The notes under the pieces: generated by a model
The model's input: only the letters and a program-made list of their open reading frames with translations
Databases searched by the model: none
What the model was told of the DNA's origin: nothing
Shown: piece by piece, positions 35,226 to 46,967 of the stretch
Position numbering within the stretch: the stretch's first letter is position 1
How the letters are laid out: each line of letters starts with the position of its first letter
NCBI GenBank assembly: GCA_018873225.1
Contig: JAEILZ010000010.1
Location: 372,001 to 436,000, forward strand
Length of the DNA: 64,000 nt
From: [Phialemoniopsis] sp. UDSM-2020
Lineage: Eukaryota > Ascomycota > Sordariomycetes > Thyridiales > Thyridiaceae
Reading direction: 5' to 3'
Made by a program: the position numbers and the translations under genes

Positions 35226-37559
35226 GTGTCCAGGTAGACGCACAGGGGTATATATATCATTGAGACTCTTATGAAGAGCACACCAACATCTAGAAGGAGC
35301 CGGGGTGCAGTTGCATGAGGAAGTACGTAAGTCACCTGCTGTATCCAGGGAAAGTCGATATGAGACAAAAGGTTCACGATGCTATAAAAAGACATCACAA
35401 ACGATGGCACAACAAAACTGTCTTGTATTCAGATGTGGATTCACGAGGAATAGCTGCATTTTGAATTTCCCACACATGCGTCGTGGTGTTGCTCTTAATG
35501 TTAAGTCGTGAAGAGAATATTAGACTTGTAACAAAATGGGATTTGCGGAGGTTGGAATAATCGATAAGTTAATGCACAAGGCACAATTTGTCCAATATAA
35601 CACGGTAAGTAATATATTCTGCTCAGTATTATGATGAGTCTTGTATATTTCGTTACTTTTCCTCTTTGAAGCTTCACTTTCTCCGTTGCATTCTAAATTA
35701 TTGTAATCTTTACTTTCCTTCTCTTTAATCATTTAACGGAAACAGCCTAAGTCTCTGTGAAATCTATGTGAGAATGAGACAAAATACTCGATGTATTCAA
35801 AGGCAAGAAGAATGTTTCTACCGGGGTTATCTTTCGATAGGGTTTGGATATTTGCAATACATATTTTTCTTTTGTCAACTGGGGAATTTATTACTGGGAG
35901 TAGTGGAGAGTGACGGAGAATTGTCGAGACTTGACAGATAGTATTTGGAAAAGAAGTTGAAGATCACTTGTGGCATCTCGGACGAGCATACGGAACCGAG
36001 GCAGAGTTGGCAGGGCAGAGACCAGCTACGGAGTGATAGTGGCGTGATGAGTACCTCATGCCACAGCACCCACACAGATACACCACACAGTGCAGCAGCA
36101 GTGGTGGGTGTGGCTTGCGTGGTCCAAAAGAGGAGCAACCCATGCTGTGCATGTCGTCAGAGGTGGAGCTCGAGGTTTGACAGGGGCGTCACCGCCTGGC
36201 AGAATGCCCCAACACGGCCAAGATCTGACGACACGCCCACGTAGCCCCGAAAATTTCACTCGACAGACCCGAAAAAGACAAGTCGATTGAACATGCACAA
36301 AGGATTGTTGCTGTCCCCCTTTCTGTTATTCTGTTCTCGTAACGGCATCTCCAAAGGGGCCGCCTCATCGCCCACAGCAGTAGCCGCGAATGATGGAATT
36401 ATGACCCGCCTGTGTTCGAAGCGCGTGTCTGGGCTTGGTGCTTGGTGTTTGGTGCTGGGATACAAATACAGCGCTGAAGAGTGGACACTTTCAGGCGGGC
36501 TCCGCTGGAGGGACTAGCCTGAGCGGTGCTAGCGCTACCTTTAATTCGGGCTGGCCATCGGAGAAAGCCAGTGGTTCCTCGCAGCCACCGATCCCGCATT
36601 TCGAGCCATGAGATCATTGATCGATCCCAGTCCCATAGACTGCCAGTTATGCACCCTTATTAGCCATCGGCCACTCGATGATGGGATCGACTCTAGCAAA
36701 AAAGCCTACGTGCACTCATCCACCCCCCACTGCCACACCAGGGCCACACGACTGGACTGCGACCTCATGACAGCATAGGCAAGCTCAGAAGAGCTCCAAT
36801 GGAGCCTTACCGAACTGGTGGTAAGGGTAGTTGGGTAAGAGGTAGGTCGAGAGCTCCCAGCCCCAAAGCTGTCCCTCCCGCACCCAGAGCCAGAGCAGAG
36901 CAGCTCGAGTTGAGAAGCCTCTTGCTTGATTGGCCACCATGACGACTCGTGCCGTCATTCCTCACCTCCGACCCTTGCTGGCCCTATGGATTCTGCCGGC
37001 TGTGGTCCCGAGTATCTCTTTCTCTATTCTCTTCATCTTTTCCCTTTTGTCGCCGGTCATCTGCTTCACTTTTCACTTCAAGGCAGTTGCGATCTCTTGG
37101 ACTGATCACTCCAAACCTTGTTCCCTTCCCCTTGACATCTCGCTCAATCCTGTCCGCGCCAATCGCATTTCTTCCTTGTTAATGTCCTACCAGATCCCAT
37201 CAGGTAAGGTCAGGTGAAGATCACTCGAGCTGTAGTACAGATCTCCTCCGGGGCGGCCAGTACGCACACTGTCAAAAGTGTCGAAGGCCAGACGGAGGAG
37301 AGAGTTCCCCAGTGTTTATCGCATGTCATATGTGCCCATCCGCCTCAACGCGAGTGGTTCTCGGATCGCTTCCTCCGCCTTGTCCCTCCTGACCCTGTCA
37401 CCGGCGCCACTGCTGCGTTGCCGCTGTCCGGTGAAGCCAGTCTCGGGCCTTGACAGGAAGATTTGCTCCGCGTTGCCCACACCTCCCGCACCCACCTATT
37501 TTCCCACCGCACGTCACACCCACCGACCTCCGTCATCACCTCCGGCCTTCTCCTCCACC
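35226..37559. other. Intergenic region with an AT-rich island
   Basis: 2.3 kb. The part from about 35340 to 35900 is visibly AT-rich, unlike the rest of the window, and contains no gene. The remainder is the promoter and leader of the UVDE gene; the UVDE frame stays open upstream to 37278 but without an ATG. No RNA gene is seen. Confidence 0.5.
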
Positions 37560-39711
37560 ATGCCGCGCAAAAAGGCCTCCACCACCGCCGCCGCTGCTCC
37601 CCAGATCCAGAACATTCTGGCAGCGAGCACCGATCCCTCACCCAACAACGACAATAATACCAAAAACGGTAACGGCAACGGCAACGGCAACGGCGGCGAC
37701 ACTACACCTAAGAGCGGCCCCCAGCCGGATGCACCTCGCCGGTCCACGCGCCGGCCCCAAGCTGCTCGCAACCCGAGCAGCTCCAAATGTGGCGCTGGAC
37801 TGCTCCCAAGCTCACAGAGCCAAAAGAAGGGAACGAAAAACGCAATGACCACCGATAGCAGCGAGGCCGAGGAGCAGCGGGAGCTGAAGATGGGTGAGGA
37901 GGGGGTCAACGAGGCGATCGAGGAGCTGGCCAAGATGGAACGTCGCCTAAAGAGGGCCGTCAAGCGCCAGAAGCTTAAGCTCGAGGAGAGCTTCTGCGTG
38001 TCGCGCGAGGACGATGTCGAGGAGAGAGGCCTGAACCGGTTCCCAACCGAGAACGTCGATGACTTCACGAGCGATATGAACTTGGCTGACCACTTGCCCA
38101 CTCCCGAGCGAGACATGGAGGATAGCGAGTACGAGGATGAGCCACAGGGTCCGCTGCCCAAGGACGAGGAAGATATACCGGAAACCCTCAAGGTGGCCGA
38201 GAGGGGCGCGGCGCGTCCCTCGGCAGTCAACAGCGACTACCTGCCGTTACCCTGGAAAGGGCGACTGGGCTACGTAAGTGTTCACGCTTGAAGAGAAGAG
38301 AGGGTGGGGTATGCGCGATGCGCGATGCTAACTTGTCGCAGGCATGTCTCAACACTTATCTGCGCAATGCCAGACCGCCAGTCTTTAGTTCACGTACTTG
38401 CCGCATGTCGTCCATCATCGACCACCGTCATCCCCTGCAGGACCCTTCCCAACCCGAGCATGCTACCAAGAATAGACCCGACAAGACGCAGAAGGCCAAG
38501 CTTGAGCTTGGCCAACGGTGGGTACACGAGCTCGGCATCGCCAATGCTCGAGACATTGTCAAGATGATCAGGTGGAACGACAAATACGGCATCAAGTTCA
38601 TGCGGCTGAGTTCAGAAATGTTCCCCTTTGCCAGTCACCATGAGCACGGATACAAGCTCGCTCCCTTTGCGTCGGAAGTACTCGCCGAGGCTGGCAGGGT
38701 AGCCGGGGAGCTCGGCCACCGGCTGACCACTCACCCAGGCCAGGTATGTCAATCCCCCCTTCCTTACTCACACGGCGGCCGACGTCTAGCTCAGTCCTAA
38801 CCCTTTCACAGTTCACCCAACTCGGTTCGCCGCGCAAGGAGGTGGTCACAGCTGCCATTCGAGACCTCGAGTATCACGATGAGATGTTGACGCTGCTCCG
38901 ACTACCTCCCCAACAAGATCGGGATGCCGTCATGATTTTGCACATGGGAGGAGTCTTTGGGGACAAGGGCGCCACGCTGGACCGTTTCCGCCAGAATTAC
39001 GCCGGCCTGCCGCAGTCGGTCAAGAACCGACTCGTGCTTGAGAACGACGATGTTTCGTGGAGCGTACATGACCTCTTGCCTATCTGCGAAGAGCTCAACA
39101 TCCCCATGGTCCTGGATTACCATCATCACAACATCGTTTTCGACTCGCAGCATGTACGTGAAGGAACCAAGGATATCTCGGATCCAGCGTTGATGAACCG
39201 GATCTTGGCGACCTGGCGGCGCAAGGGCATCACGCCCAAGATGCACTATTCGGAGCAATGCCCCGGAGCGGTGACTCCCCGCGACCGACGCAAGCACCGG
39301 CCGCGCGTGCTCACGCTGCCTCCATGCCCGCCGGACGCTGATCTGATGATTGAGGCCAAGGACAAGGAGCAAGCAGTCTTTGAGTTGATGCGCACGTTCA
39401 AACTCCCAGGCCACCAGCTCGTACACGACGTGGTGCCCCACGAGCGACCGGACGAGAACCGGCCCGAAGTCAAAAAGAAGATCAAGAAGTCGAAGCGCAA
39501 GTCCAAGTCGACCCAAGACGAGTTGGCGCACGACGCCGAGTACGAAATTGTGGACCCCGGCATGCAGGTGACAGCCGAAGAGTTCGGCATGGGTGGGCCG
39601 GACGGCAGAGTTTACTGGCCCGAAGGATTCGAGGACTGGCTGAGGCCCAAGAAGAGGGAGATCAAGAGGAAAGCGGACAAGTTTGAAGGCGACGACAGCC
39701 TGGAGGCTTAG
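37560..39711 (+). CDS. UV-damage endonuclease (UVDE)
   Basis: Nicks DNA 5' of UV photoproducts and abasic sites, starting an alternative excision repair pathway found in fungi and some bacteria. Exons 37560..38273, 38342..38743 and 38812..39711 give 671 aa. The catalytic TIM barrel spans about 237-500: GYACLNTYLR, KFMRLSSEMFPFASHHEHGY, LTTHPGQFTQLGSP, ILHMGGVFGDK, RLVLENDD, MVLDYHHHNI and MHYSEQ. These contain the metal-binding His and Glu residues. The N-terminal 230 residues are disordered with an Asn-Gly repeat and basic patches, and probably carry nuclear or mitochondrial signals. The C-terminal tail is Lys-rich (KKKIKKSKRKSKS). The ATG sits in the favourable context CCACCATGC. Confidence 0.96.
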
Positions 39712-40943
39712 GGACGGTGTGACATTTGCGCCGTCGATTGTCACAAGAAAGAGAACCTCTTTGTACTAACAGATGCCAACAATGGCGAGGCGTACGACAA
39801 ATTGGATGTGTCTACGGATTTGATAGAGTAATGCATTATTACATACAGGGTAGATACAAGCATGGATAGGCAATCTAGGATGAGAATCACGAAAAATAGA
39901 ACGAAAACTCCAAAGAGAAACCCCAAATGGCCGCGAGTCGCAGTCGTAGCTACATCAGTGATGATGGCATCAAACGGGGGACTTTTATGGTTGCATGCGC
40001 TAGAGCCGGTTACAGCAGGGAATCACACACACAACATTGAAGGCTTTTGACAAGCTGCATGGACCAAAAGCACCCCGCACACAACTACCGTTGGTAGGCG
40101 ACACCGACAAGATGAAATCGGCCATGTGATCATCTGTGCCTGGACCTGCTGGGCATGGGTTCGGGGAGGAGGGGAAGAAGAAGCCCCCCCCCTCGAGAGG
40201 ACCGAGACTTTACCTGAAGAAGCAGGCAGATGTGGCATTCGAAGAGGGATCTGCAGGTTTTGTCGTTCTTTTAGACTGTGGGGAATCAACCCCAATCGTG
40301 GTCTCGCCGAGATGAACAGGACAGGGCATACATAATACGACGCACACGCGCGCGCTCTCATGCTTACTCGGTACGGTTACTTTCTCACGAACGTCATCTC
40401 AGCCATAAATGCCTTTGGTCTCTTCTACCATCTTCGGCCGCTAAGACAAGGGGAAACTGAAGCTCTTTTTTTTTTAGTCCGGCTCCACACAACAACCAGT
40501 GTTCCATCGGCGCCGTTGGAATGGAACACCCATCTGAAGTGTCAATAAGGTACCAGCAGCAATAAGAGAGAAGGAAAAAGAAAACAAGGGGACCATAAAC
40601 AGACGCACATCTTCTCAAAAGCGGAGACAAGACCGACCGTGTGGTGCAACCTGCCCCGTCTCCCGCGCTGTCTCTGGCGACATTTCCGGGGACCCAGATT
40701 TTATTTCTTGTCTCTCCATCGTCGCGTGGAAAATACTTTTTATTCTGGGGACTGGCCCTCTCACTCCATCTGGTCCGTCCTCTCTACGCACTCCAATTAG
40801 CCACACGCGCACACACCCAGCCGGCTAAGGGACACATCATACAAGGCTCGAACAAGGTCTTTCATAGAGCTTCTCCCCGGACTACCGGCGCTGATTGCAC
40901 CGGGCATTTGTGCCCTGAATAACAAGAACCATAAACCACCGTC
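39712..40943. other. Intergenic region upstream of the MFS transporter
   Basis: 1.2 kb. Short frames on both strands have no domain. A C run at about 40185-40192 and a T run near 40468 are simple-sequence spots. It holds the UVDE 3' UTR and the transporter promoter. Confidence 0.5.
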
Positions 40944-43521
40944 ATGGCAGCACCTCACCCTTCCGGCGGGCCGACGGCAGCAGACGAAGTTACCCCGGCT
41001 CCGCCTGTCGCCCACCCGGAGCACGGTGGCGACCCGGAGAAGCGTGCCATGGGCGGGGACCTGGCGCCCGAGGACGGCCACGACAAGGCTCGCCTGCGCA
41101 TGATCGACTTCGCCAAGACGGCCACCGAGAAGGAGCGCAAGATGACGCTCATGCAGGGCATCAGGCTGTACCCCAAGGCCATTGCGTGGAGCATCTTGAT
41201 CAGTACCTGCATTGTCATGGAGGGATACGATGTCTGCCTGATCAACAATTTCTGTAAGTCGACGCTGTTGTCGACCCCGGACCGTCAAGTGTTGTCAATG
41301 ACTGGTAGCGGCTGACCGCGATGCCATCGAAAGACGCATTCCCCCAATTTGCTAGAAAGTACGGCGAGAAGCTGCCCGGTAAGGACAGCTACGAAGTCAC
41401 GGCACCGTGGCAGTCTGGTCTGAGCAACGTGAGTCATGCAAATCGGAGAGTGTCTTGTAGATACGAGAAGTGAGTTGCTAAGTATACCATCATAGGGTGC
41501 CAATGTGGGTGAACTCATCGGCTTGCTGCTCAACGGCTGGGTTTCGGAACGTTTTGGATAGTGAGTCACTTTAACAGGTAACCTCTGAATGGCACGGCCG
41601 GATCACTGACCGAGGAGCCATTACTAGTCGTTACACCGTTATTGGGTGTCTTGTCCTGATCATTGCTTGGACCTCCATCTTTTTCACTGCCCAGAATGTG
41701 GTGTCTCTTCTCGTAGCCGAGATTCTCTGCGGTATTGTGAGTGTTCACAAGACGATGTCCACAACCTGGTCTAACACTAACAATGTGCGATGTCTAGCCT
41801 TGGGGAGTTTTCCAAACTCGTGAGTGCATCCTTATGATCATGCTACCTTGTGCCAGCAAGCTGACAACATTTCAAGTAACTATCACGTATGCATCAGAGG
41901 TTTGCCCTGTGGCTCTCCGTGGCTACCTGACCTGCTATGGTGAGTTAGCATTATAATACCTTTTGTCCGGAACTGGTCGATACTAACTCAAACAAGTGAA
42001 CCTGTGTTGGGGCGTTGGGCAGGAAATTGGCATTGGAGTCATCATGAGCATGCTGGACCGAGATGACGAGGTGCGTTCAGCACCCCAGGATATTGGCTTT
42101 CATCGTTTACAGACTGACAGCGAACACAGTGGGCATATCGCATCCCCTACGCGCTGCAGTGGATGTGGCCGCCTCTGTTGATTGTTGGCATATGGTTTGC
42201 CCCCGAGTCGCCTTGGTGGCTGGTGCGCAAGGGCAAGATTGAGGCTGCCAAGAAGTCTCTGCTCCGTCTGACAAGCTTGAACCGCGAGACCGACTTTGAC
42301 GCCGATGAGACTGTTGCCATGATGGCACATACTGCCGCGCTCGAGGAGAAGGTGAGTCTTTGCTGCCAGTCTTGACTGTACTTTGCAAACTGATCTGACA
42401 CACCTGTGAAAGACTACCCGAGGAGCTTCGTACCTGGATTGCTTCAGAGGACACGATCTCCGCAGAACCGAGGTATGGAAGCCGCCATTACTGGTCATCC
42501 AGACCTTGACGATGAGATGATACTGATGGAGAGTAGATTGTGTGTATGATCTGGGCTATTCAGAACCTCAGCGGCAACTCGTTCTCCAACTATTCGACGT
42601 ACGTAATTATTGGCTATCCTAGTTGACCGACTACCCAATCTGACTAGTATCGCAGTTACTTCCTCAAGCAGGCTGGGTTGAGCGAGCATGACGCTTACGG
42701 TTTCGCCCTCGGCCAGTACGCCTTCAACATCGTGGGTGTCTTTGGTGCTTGGGGCTTGATGACCCTGGGTATTGGCAGACGGTTAGTGGAATTTGTATGC
42801 TCAGCAGATGCATTTTGCCGAGACTGACCCCTGATCACAGCTCCCTTTATCTCTACGGTCTCTGCGGCCTGTTCACCATGCTTCTGATCCTCGGCTTCAT
42901 GGGCCTTGTCCCGGAGACCCACCGGAGGGAGGGATCCATCGCCACGGGTAGTATCATGCTGTGCTGGGCTCTGACCTACCAGCTTACTGTCGGTACCGTC
43001 GCGTATTCCCTCGTGGCGGAGATGTCGACACGACGTCTGCAGATCAAGACGGTGAGTGCGATATGTCGCCTAATAATTTTGGCTCTATAGTCCCTTCCGA
43101 CTGACCCATGTTTGCAGGTTGTGCTTGGCCGCGTGCTCTACATCATTGTGGGCATCATCTGCAGCGTGCTGACACCATACATGTTGAACCCGGGAGAGTG
43201 GAACTGGCGCAATTATGCTGGCTTTTTCTGGGTATGAGTTTTTATCCCCTCATCTTGTTTTCTTACTGTCAGTTGCTAACACATACACAATAGGCGGGCG
43301 CGTGCTTCCTCTGCATCATCTACACCTTCTTCCGTGTGCCGGAACCCATGGGCAGGTCGTTTGCCGAGCTGGACGTGCTGTTCGAAAAGGGAGTCAGCGC
43401 AAGGAAGTTCTCAAAGACGTCGGTTGATGTGTTTGAGGTGGATGTCGAGGAGCGCGTGATGAACATGTACAACGAGCAGGTTGGTGCGGCCCACGCCAGC
43501 CAACTTAGGGGCCAGCCTTGA
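40944..43521 (+). CDS. MFS sugar transporter, alpha-glucoside (maltose permease) type
   Basis: Proton-coupled sugar importer of the plasma membrane. Fourteen exons: 40944..41253, 41334..41428, 41496..41560, 41628..41736, 41798..41819, 41877..41939, 41997..42070, 42130..42351, 42413..42472, 42537..42598, 42656..42781, 42841..43051, 43118..43231 and 43294..43521, giving 586 aa. All thirteen introns are 57-80 bp with GT and AG ends. MEGYDVCLINNFYAFPQFA is typical of the maltose/alpha-glucoside subfamily. VSERFGYRYT, APESPWWLVRKGK and LVPETHRREG are MFS sugar-porter motifs. The N-terminus (about 90 residues) is polar. Exon 5 is only 22 nt. Substrate is inferred from subfamily likeness only. Confidence 0.94.
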
Positions 43522-44733
43522 AGCGCGGGATCACTCAGTCTATACACCGAGAGGATCGGAAGCTAGGTAGTCTATTTACCTGCGACGAAGGGTGTCAAGG
43601 GGAGTTGTGAAAAGTAGTGGGTGATGTGAAGAGGGACATGACGATTTATGTTCTATACCCTGCACTATTCAAGATGCAATTATGAGGCTTTGCCATATCA
43701 GCGGCAATACATGTAGATATCTTATATATTACCAAACACTAAATTGAACAGTCAAGCTATCTTCTTGAGCGGAAAGAAGACAAGTCTCTTCTTCACTACC
43801 ATGGTCAGCCAGAGCCCGGGAGGACCCGTCACATGCCAGTGCCCGCTCAACGGCCAAATATCCGGGGAGATCTGTCAAAGCGGAGCATCAATACCGATCC
43901 ACCTGGGAAAAGAACTGGGCCAGAATGGTCTAGACAGCTTGTCAGTACGGAGAAGAGATATGTAGCTTGATTTGTTGAAATGCAAGTTGATGGCAGTATC
44001 TGTGCATGAAGAAGAGGACGCTAGAAGGATGGCATGCTGTAGCGTGGACGATGATGATGTCAGTGGTGGTGTTGTGAAGAGAAGGAACCAGACTCACATG
44101 CTTCTGCAAGAGCCGTGGAAGCTTCCAGAGGTCTAACAGCACTTCCTTGCCAGTACCTGTGGATGTCGGTGTCAATTGCGGAGGCTTCATGTACTGATTA
44201 CGGGTCAGTGCTAGTGCATGCCTACAGGGGACCCACTCACCCAACCACCGCTAGAAATGCGTGGGCTTAGGACTCAGGACTCACGAGCTCAGCTCAAGTG
44301 CCAAACTGCGTCACAGTCACAGCACCCAAAAACCCGCCCACCTTTTTCCTCTTCGACACTCTGCTGATCACCTTCAAGACCAAACCATACCACAACAAGA
44401 CAAACTGAGCAACCATCAAGCTACATCGATTCTGTCCCACGACTATTATCTTCTTTCCCTCTCCTGATCATCATTTCTACCCAGCTGTTTACCAAGTACC
44501 AGTCAAGTGTTTTGTTTCCGTCTGGCAGGCATTTAGACCTCAAGTGTCTTGCCCTCCAGCTTGTCTTCCGAACCCCCCGCCATCAAAACACCCCACCACT
44601 GCTCCTGCCATCGTCAAACGACCCTGCGCCCGAGGCAAAACAATCCACCGCCCGTTGTCTCACACGATCAATCTGCATCTATTTGATCCCTAGAACCTCC
44701 TCTACGACACCCGAGAGCTCAGAGCAGACTCAC
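43522..44733. other. Intergenic region between transporter and inhibitor-2 genes
   Basis: 1.2 kb. It includes the transporter 3' UTR and the promoter and C/T-rich leader of the inhibitor-2 gene. A minus-strand frame around 44200-43900 can be spliced on paper into a small protein, but all frames there are open, so I do not call it. Confidence 0.45.
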
Positions 44734-45661
44734 ATGAAGATGGCCACCGCCGTCAACTCGCACGATAACCCCCACAGCCCTCCAGGGCCCAATGCCAAGC
44801 GCCCCAGAGGTATGTCACCCATCTGGTCCTGCAACGAAACGCTTTGCTGTTGCGCATGCTTCGGACCGCGCGTGTTCGAATATGGACCTAACATTCGGTA
44901 TAGGCATTCTCAAGAACTCTTTCCAGAGGTCCCCGCCTACCTCTCCCAATACGACCAGCTCGCACGCTGTCGCGATGCCTTCCGTCGAGACCGAGAACAC
45001 CAATGTCAACGAGAAGGAGCTCACCATTCAAAACACACAGCGGAATGCCGGCCACCGACGATCCTCGTCGGCCGCACGACCCTCGGGATCGCGCAGGCAA
45101 TCCAGCCGCACCCCGTCCCACCACGGTGACGAGGATCTCGAGTCCTCCCAGCGTCTCAAGTGGGATGAGGCGAACCTCTACCTCACTGAGCAGGAGCGCA
45201 CAGCCACCATGAAGATCACCGAGCCCAAGACTCCGTATGCGAAGCACTATGACCCCGCTGAGGATCCCAGCGACGACGAGGGCGATACCGAGATGGGTGG
45301 TACAAAGGGCCGCGAGGACGACATCCCTGGCCTGTCGCTCGGCGAGCCCGAAGAGGAGGTTCCCGAGGGCGAATTCGCCAGGCGACCTAGCAAGGTCCAT
45401 GTCGACGACGCGGGCAGCGGTCACGACAACGACGACGAAGAGTTGGCCGGCATGTCCCCCGAGGAGCGTGAGAAGCACCGCCGCTTTGCCCAGCTGCGCA
45501 AGAGGCACTACGATATGGGAGGTGTTGCCCAGCTGCTGGGTCACCCGGAGAAGCTCGACGATCTCGCAGACGAAGAAGACGAGAACAACAACGGAGCCCG
45601 CCGACCCCCTGTTCCGCCTGTTCCCCGGAGCGATCGGGATACCAACGGTCGAGCTGCATAG
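44734..45661 (+). CDS. GLC8: Protein phosphatase 1 regulatory inhibitor 2 (Glc8-like)
   Basis: Binds and modulates type-1 protein phosphatase. Exon 1 is 44734..44809, the intron 44810..44903 and exon 2 44904..45661, giving 277 aa. Three short PP1-contact motifs are present in order: RPRGILKNSF at the splice (residues about 23-32), KWDEANLYLTEQER with KITEPKTPYAKHYDP (about 120-150), and KHRRFAQLRKRHYDMGG near 225. The TP within EPKTPY corresponds to the regulatory phosphothreonine site of inhibitor 2. The rest is disordered and acidic, as the family usually is. ATGs at 44734 and 44740 are both possible starts. The splice is fixed by the GILK motif. Confidence 0.93.
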
Positions 45662-46180
45662 GGATTTGTTTGTCCGTTCTTCTGATGGAGGAGAAGACAG
45701 GCCATACATCGTGGAAAGAGATGTGAGGTATCAGGACTTTTGGCATGGGATACCTCTGGTGTGGGCATTCAGGAGCGTTCCCTAGGTCTTTTATTGCTCG
45801 GCATTGCTATTCCCTTCTAGAAACGCAACCTGGTGCTGCGTGTCCCGAGCTCGGGGCAGCCGTCCTGGCTTGACGTTGTGTACACATGTTGTACAGTATT
45901 TCACAGGAGGAATGTCTCTTTGGCTGGATGTTTTGTCCCTGTATGGGATCTTGTGGTATCATTCATTTGAGTAAGCCTTGTGCGACAGACAGTCATAGCT
46001 TCGTGGCGCGTTTCCTTGCGCCCTCAATCAACGCCTTCCTCCCCGTCTCTCAACTCCCATCTGCATCACGAGAACAAGCCTCGGGTCGTAACATGATCGT
46101 TCGTGAATGTTTATGCCTTGGGACTCTTCGTCGCCATAGCCCGCCGTGCCCCTTCCATTTCACCTGTGGTGTCAACAGGT
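45662..46180. other. Convergent 3' region
   Basis: About 520 bp between the inhibitor-2 and LCL2 genes, which converge. No coding frame is convincing. Confidence 0.5.
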
Positions 46181-46620
46181 TCAGAGCAAACCCTTGCGGG
46201 CCAACTCGATCTTCCTCGCGGCCTCTCCAGCCTTGAAGCCACCTTTGGACACGCATACCCTGCTCCCGTCCGCCATCTCGACCTTTTCTTCTTGCGCGGG
46301 CCACGGGCAGGGGCAGTGGTGCGGGTAGTGGACGCATGCTAAGGAATCACTCGTCAGTACATCGCATCTCCAACCCCCCAAACCATAGTATTGTCCATAC
46401 CTAGAGTGTCAGGACACAAGTACTTGTCGCAGTACGCCTTGTCCACGTTGGCCTGGTACCATGACGGGTCGCTCGGGACGTTTTGTTGCTGATGATGGTG
46501 GCCATGACCGTGGCCGTGACCGCCGTCCTGGCCGCCGAACATTTGCTCAAAGAAGCCAAACTGAGCGTGGGCGGCGCCCACGAGGAAGACCAGCAAGGGA
46601 ATTGCGCTTAGGGAACGCAT
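46181..46620 (-). CDS. LCL2: Long chronological lifespan protein 2 (LCL2), secretory pathway
   Basis: Small secreted or ER-resident protein of fungi, probably linked to ER-associated degradation. Exon 1 is 46620..46401, the intron 46400..46339 and exon 2 46338..46181, giving 125 aa. The signal peptide is [19 protein letters not shown], followed by the typical [10 protein letters not shown]. Conserved Cys lie in [18 protein letters not shown] and HCPCPWP, and the C-terminus is [21 protein letters not shown] His/Gly-rich insert ([14 protein letters not shown]) stands between them. A TTG-initiated extension upstream of 46620 is not used. It is divergent from the bL27m gene with 347 bp between starts. 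Confidence 0.94.
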
Positions 46621-46967
46621 GGTTGTGGACAAGGATATCTTCTGCTATGGAGCGGTGACCAATATGTATGGTTCGTCGTAAGACTAGGGGAGGGTCGTCA
46701 ACTCAACTTAAAGAAAGCCAGCTGTAATTAGATACCTTTTATGTATCGCGTTTCGGACGAGTTGGTTCCATCCCTCGTCATTTGGACAATTTGGCCATTC
46801 GCACTGGGGCTTATCGTTATCGGCGCTGATGACTAAGATTTTGGGCGACTGGAACCCCCGACAACAATTTTGATTTGATCGCGAGCACCATCAAACCATT
46901 TTGGGACCTCTCCTTCTAGACTTCAAGCTCCATTGCCGTGCCATTGGGAGCCCACAAATCCGAATCG
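46621..46967. promoter_or_regulatory. Divergent promoter between LCL2 and bL27m
   Basis: 347 bp between two divergent start codons. No clear TATA box or factor site is claimed. Confidence 0.55.

Noticed and set aside
37278..37559. Upstream extension of UVDE
   Set aside because: The frame is open but begins without an ATG, and the sequence is leader-like; the ATG at 57 bp after the C/T-rich tract (37560) has a good context.
43750..44220. Possible small spliced minus-strand gene
   Set aside because: A start near 44190 and an intron at about 44097-44037 can be joined on paper, but several frames remain open and give equally plausible peptides, so the sequence alone does not support a call.
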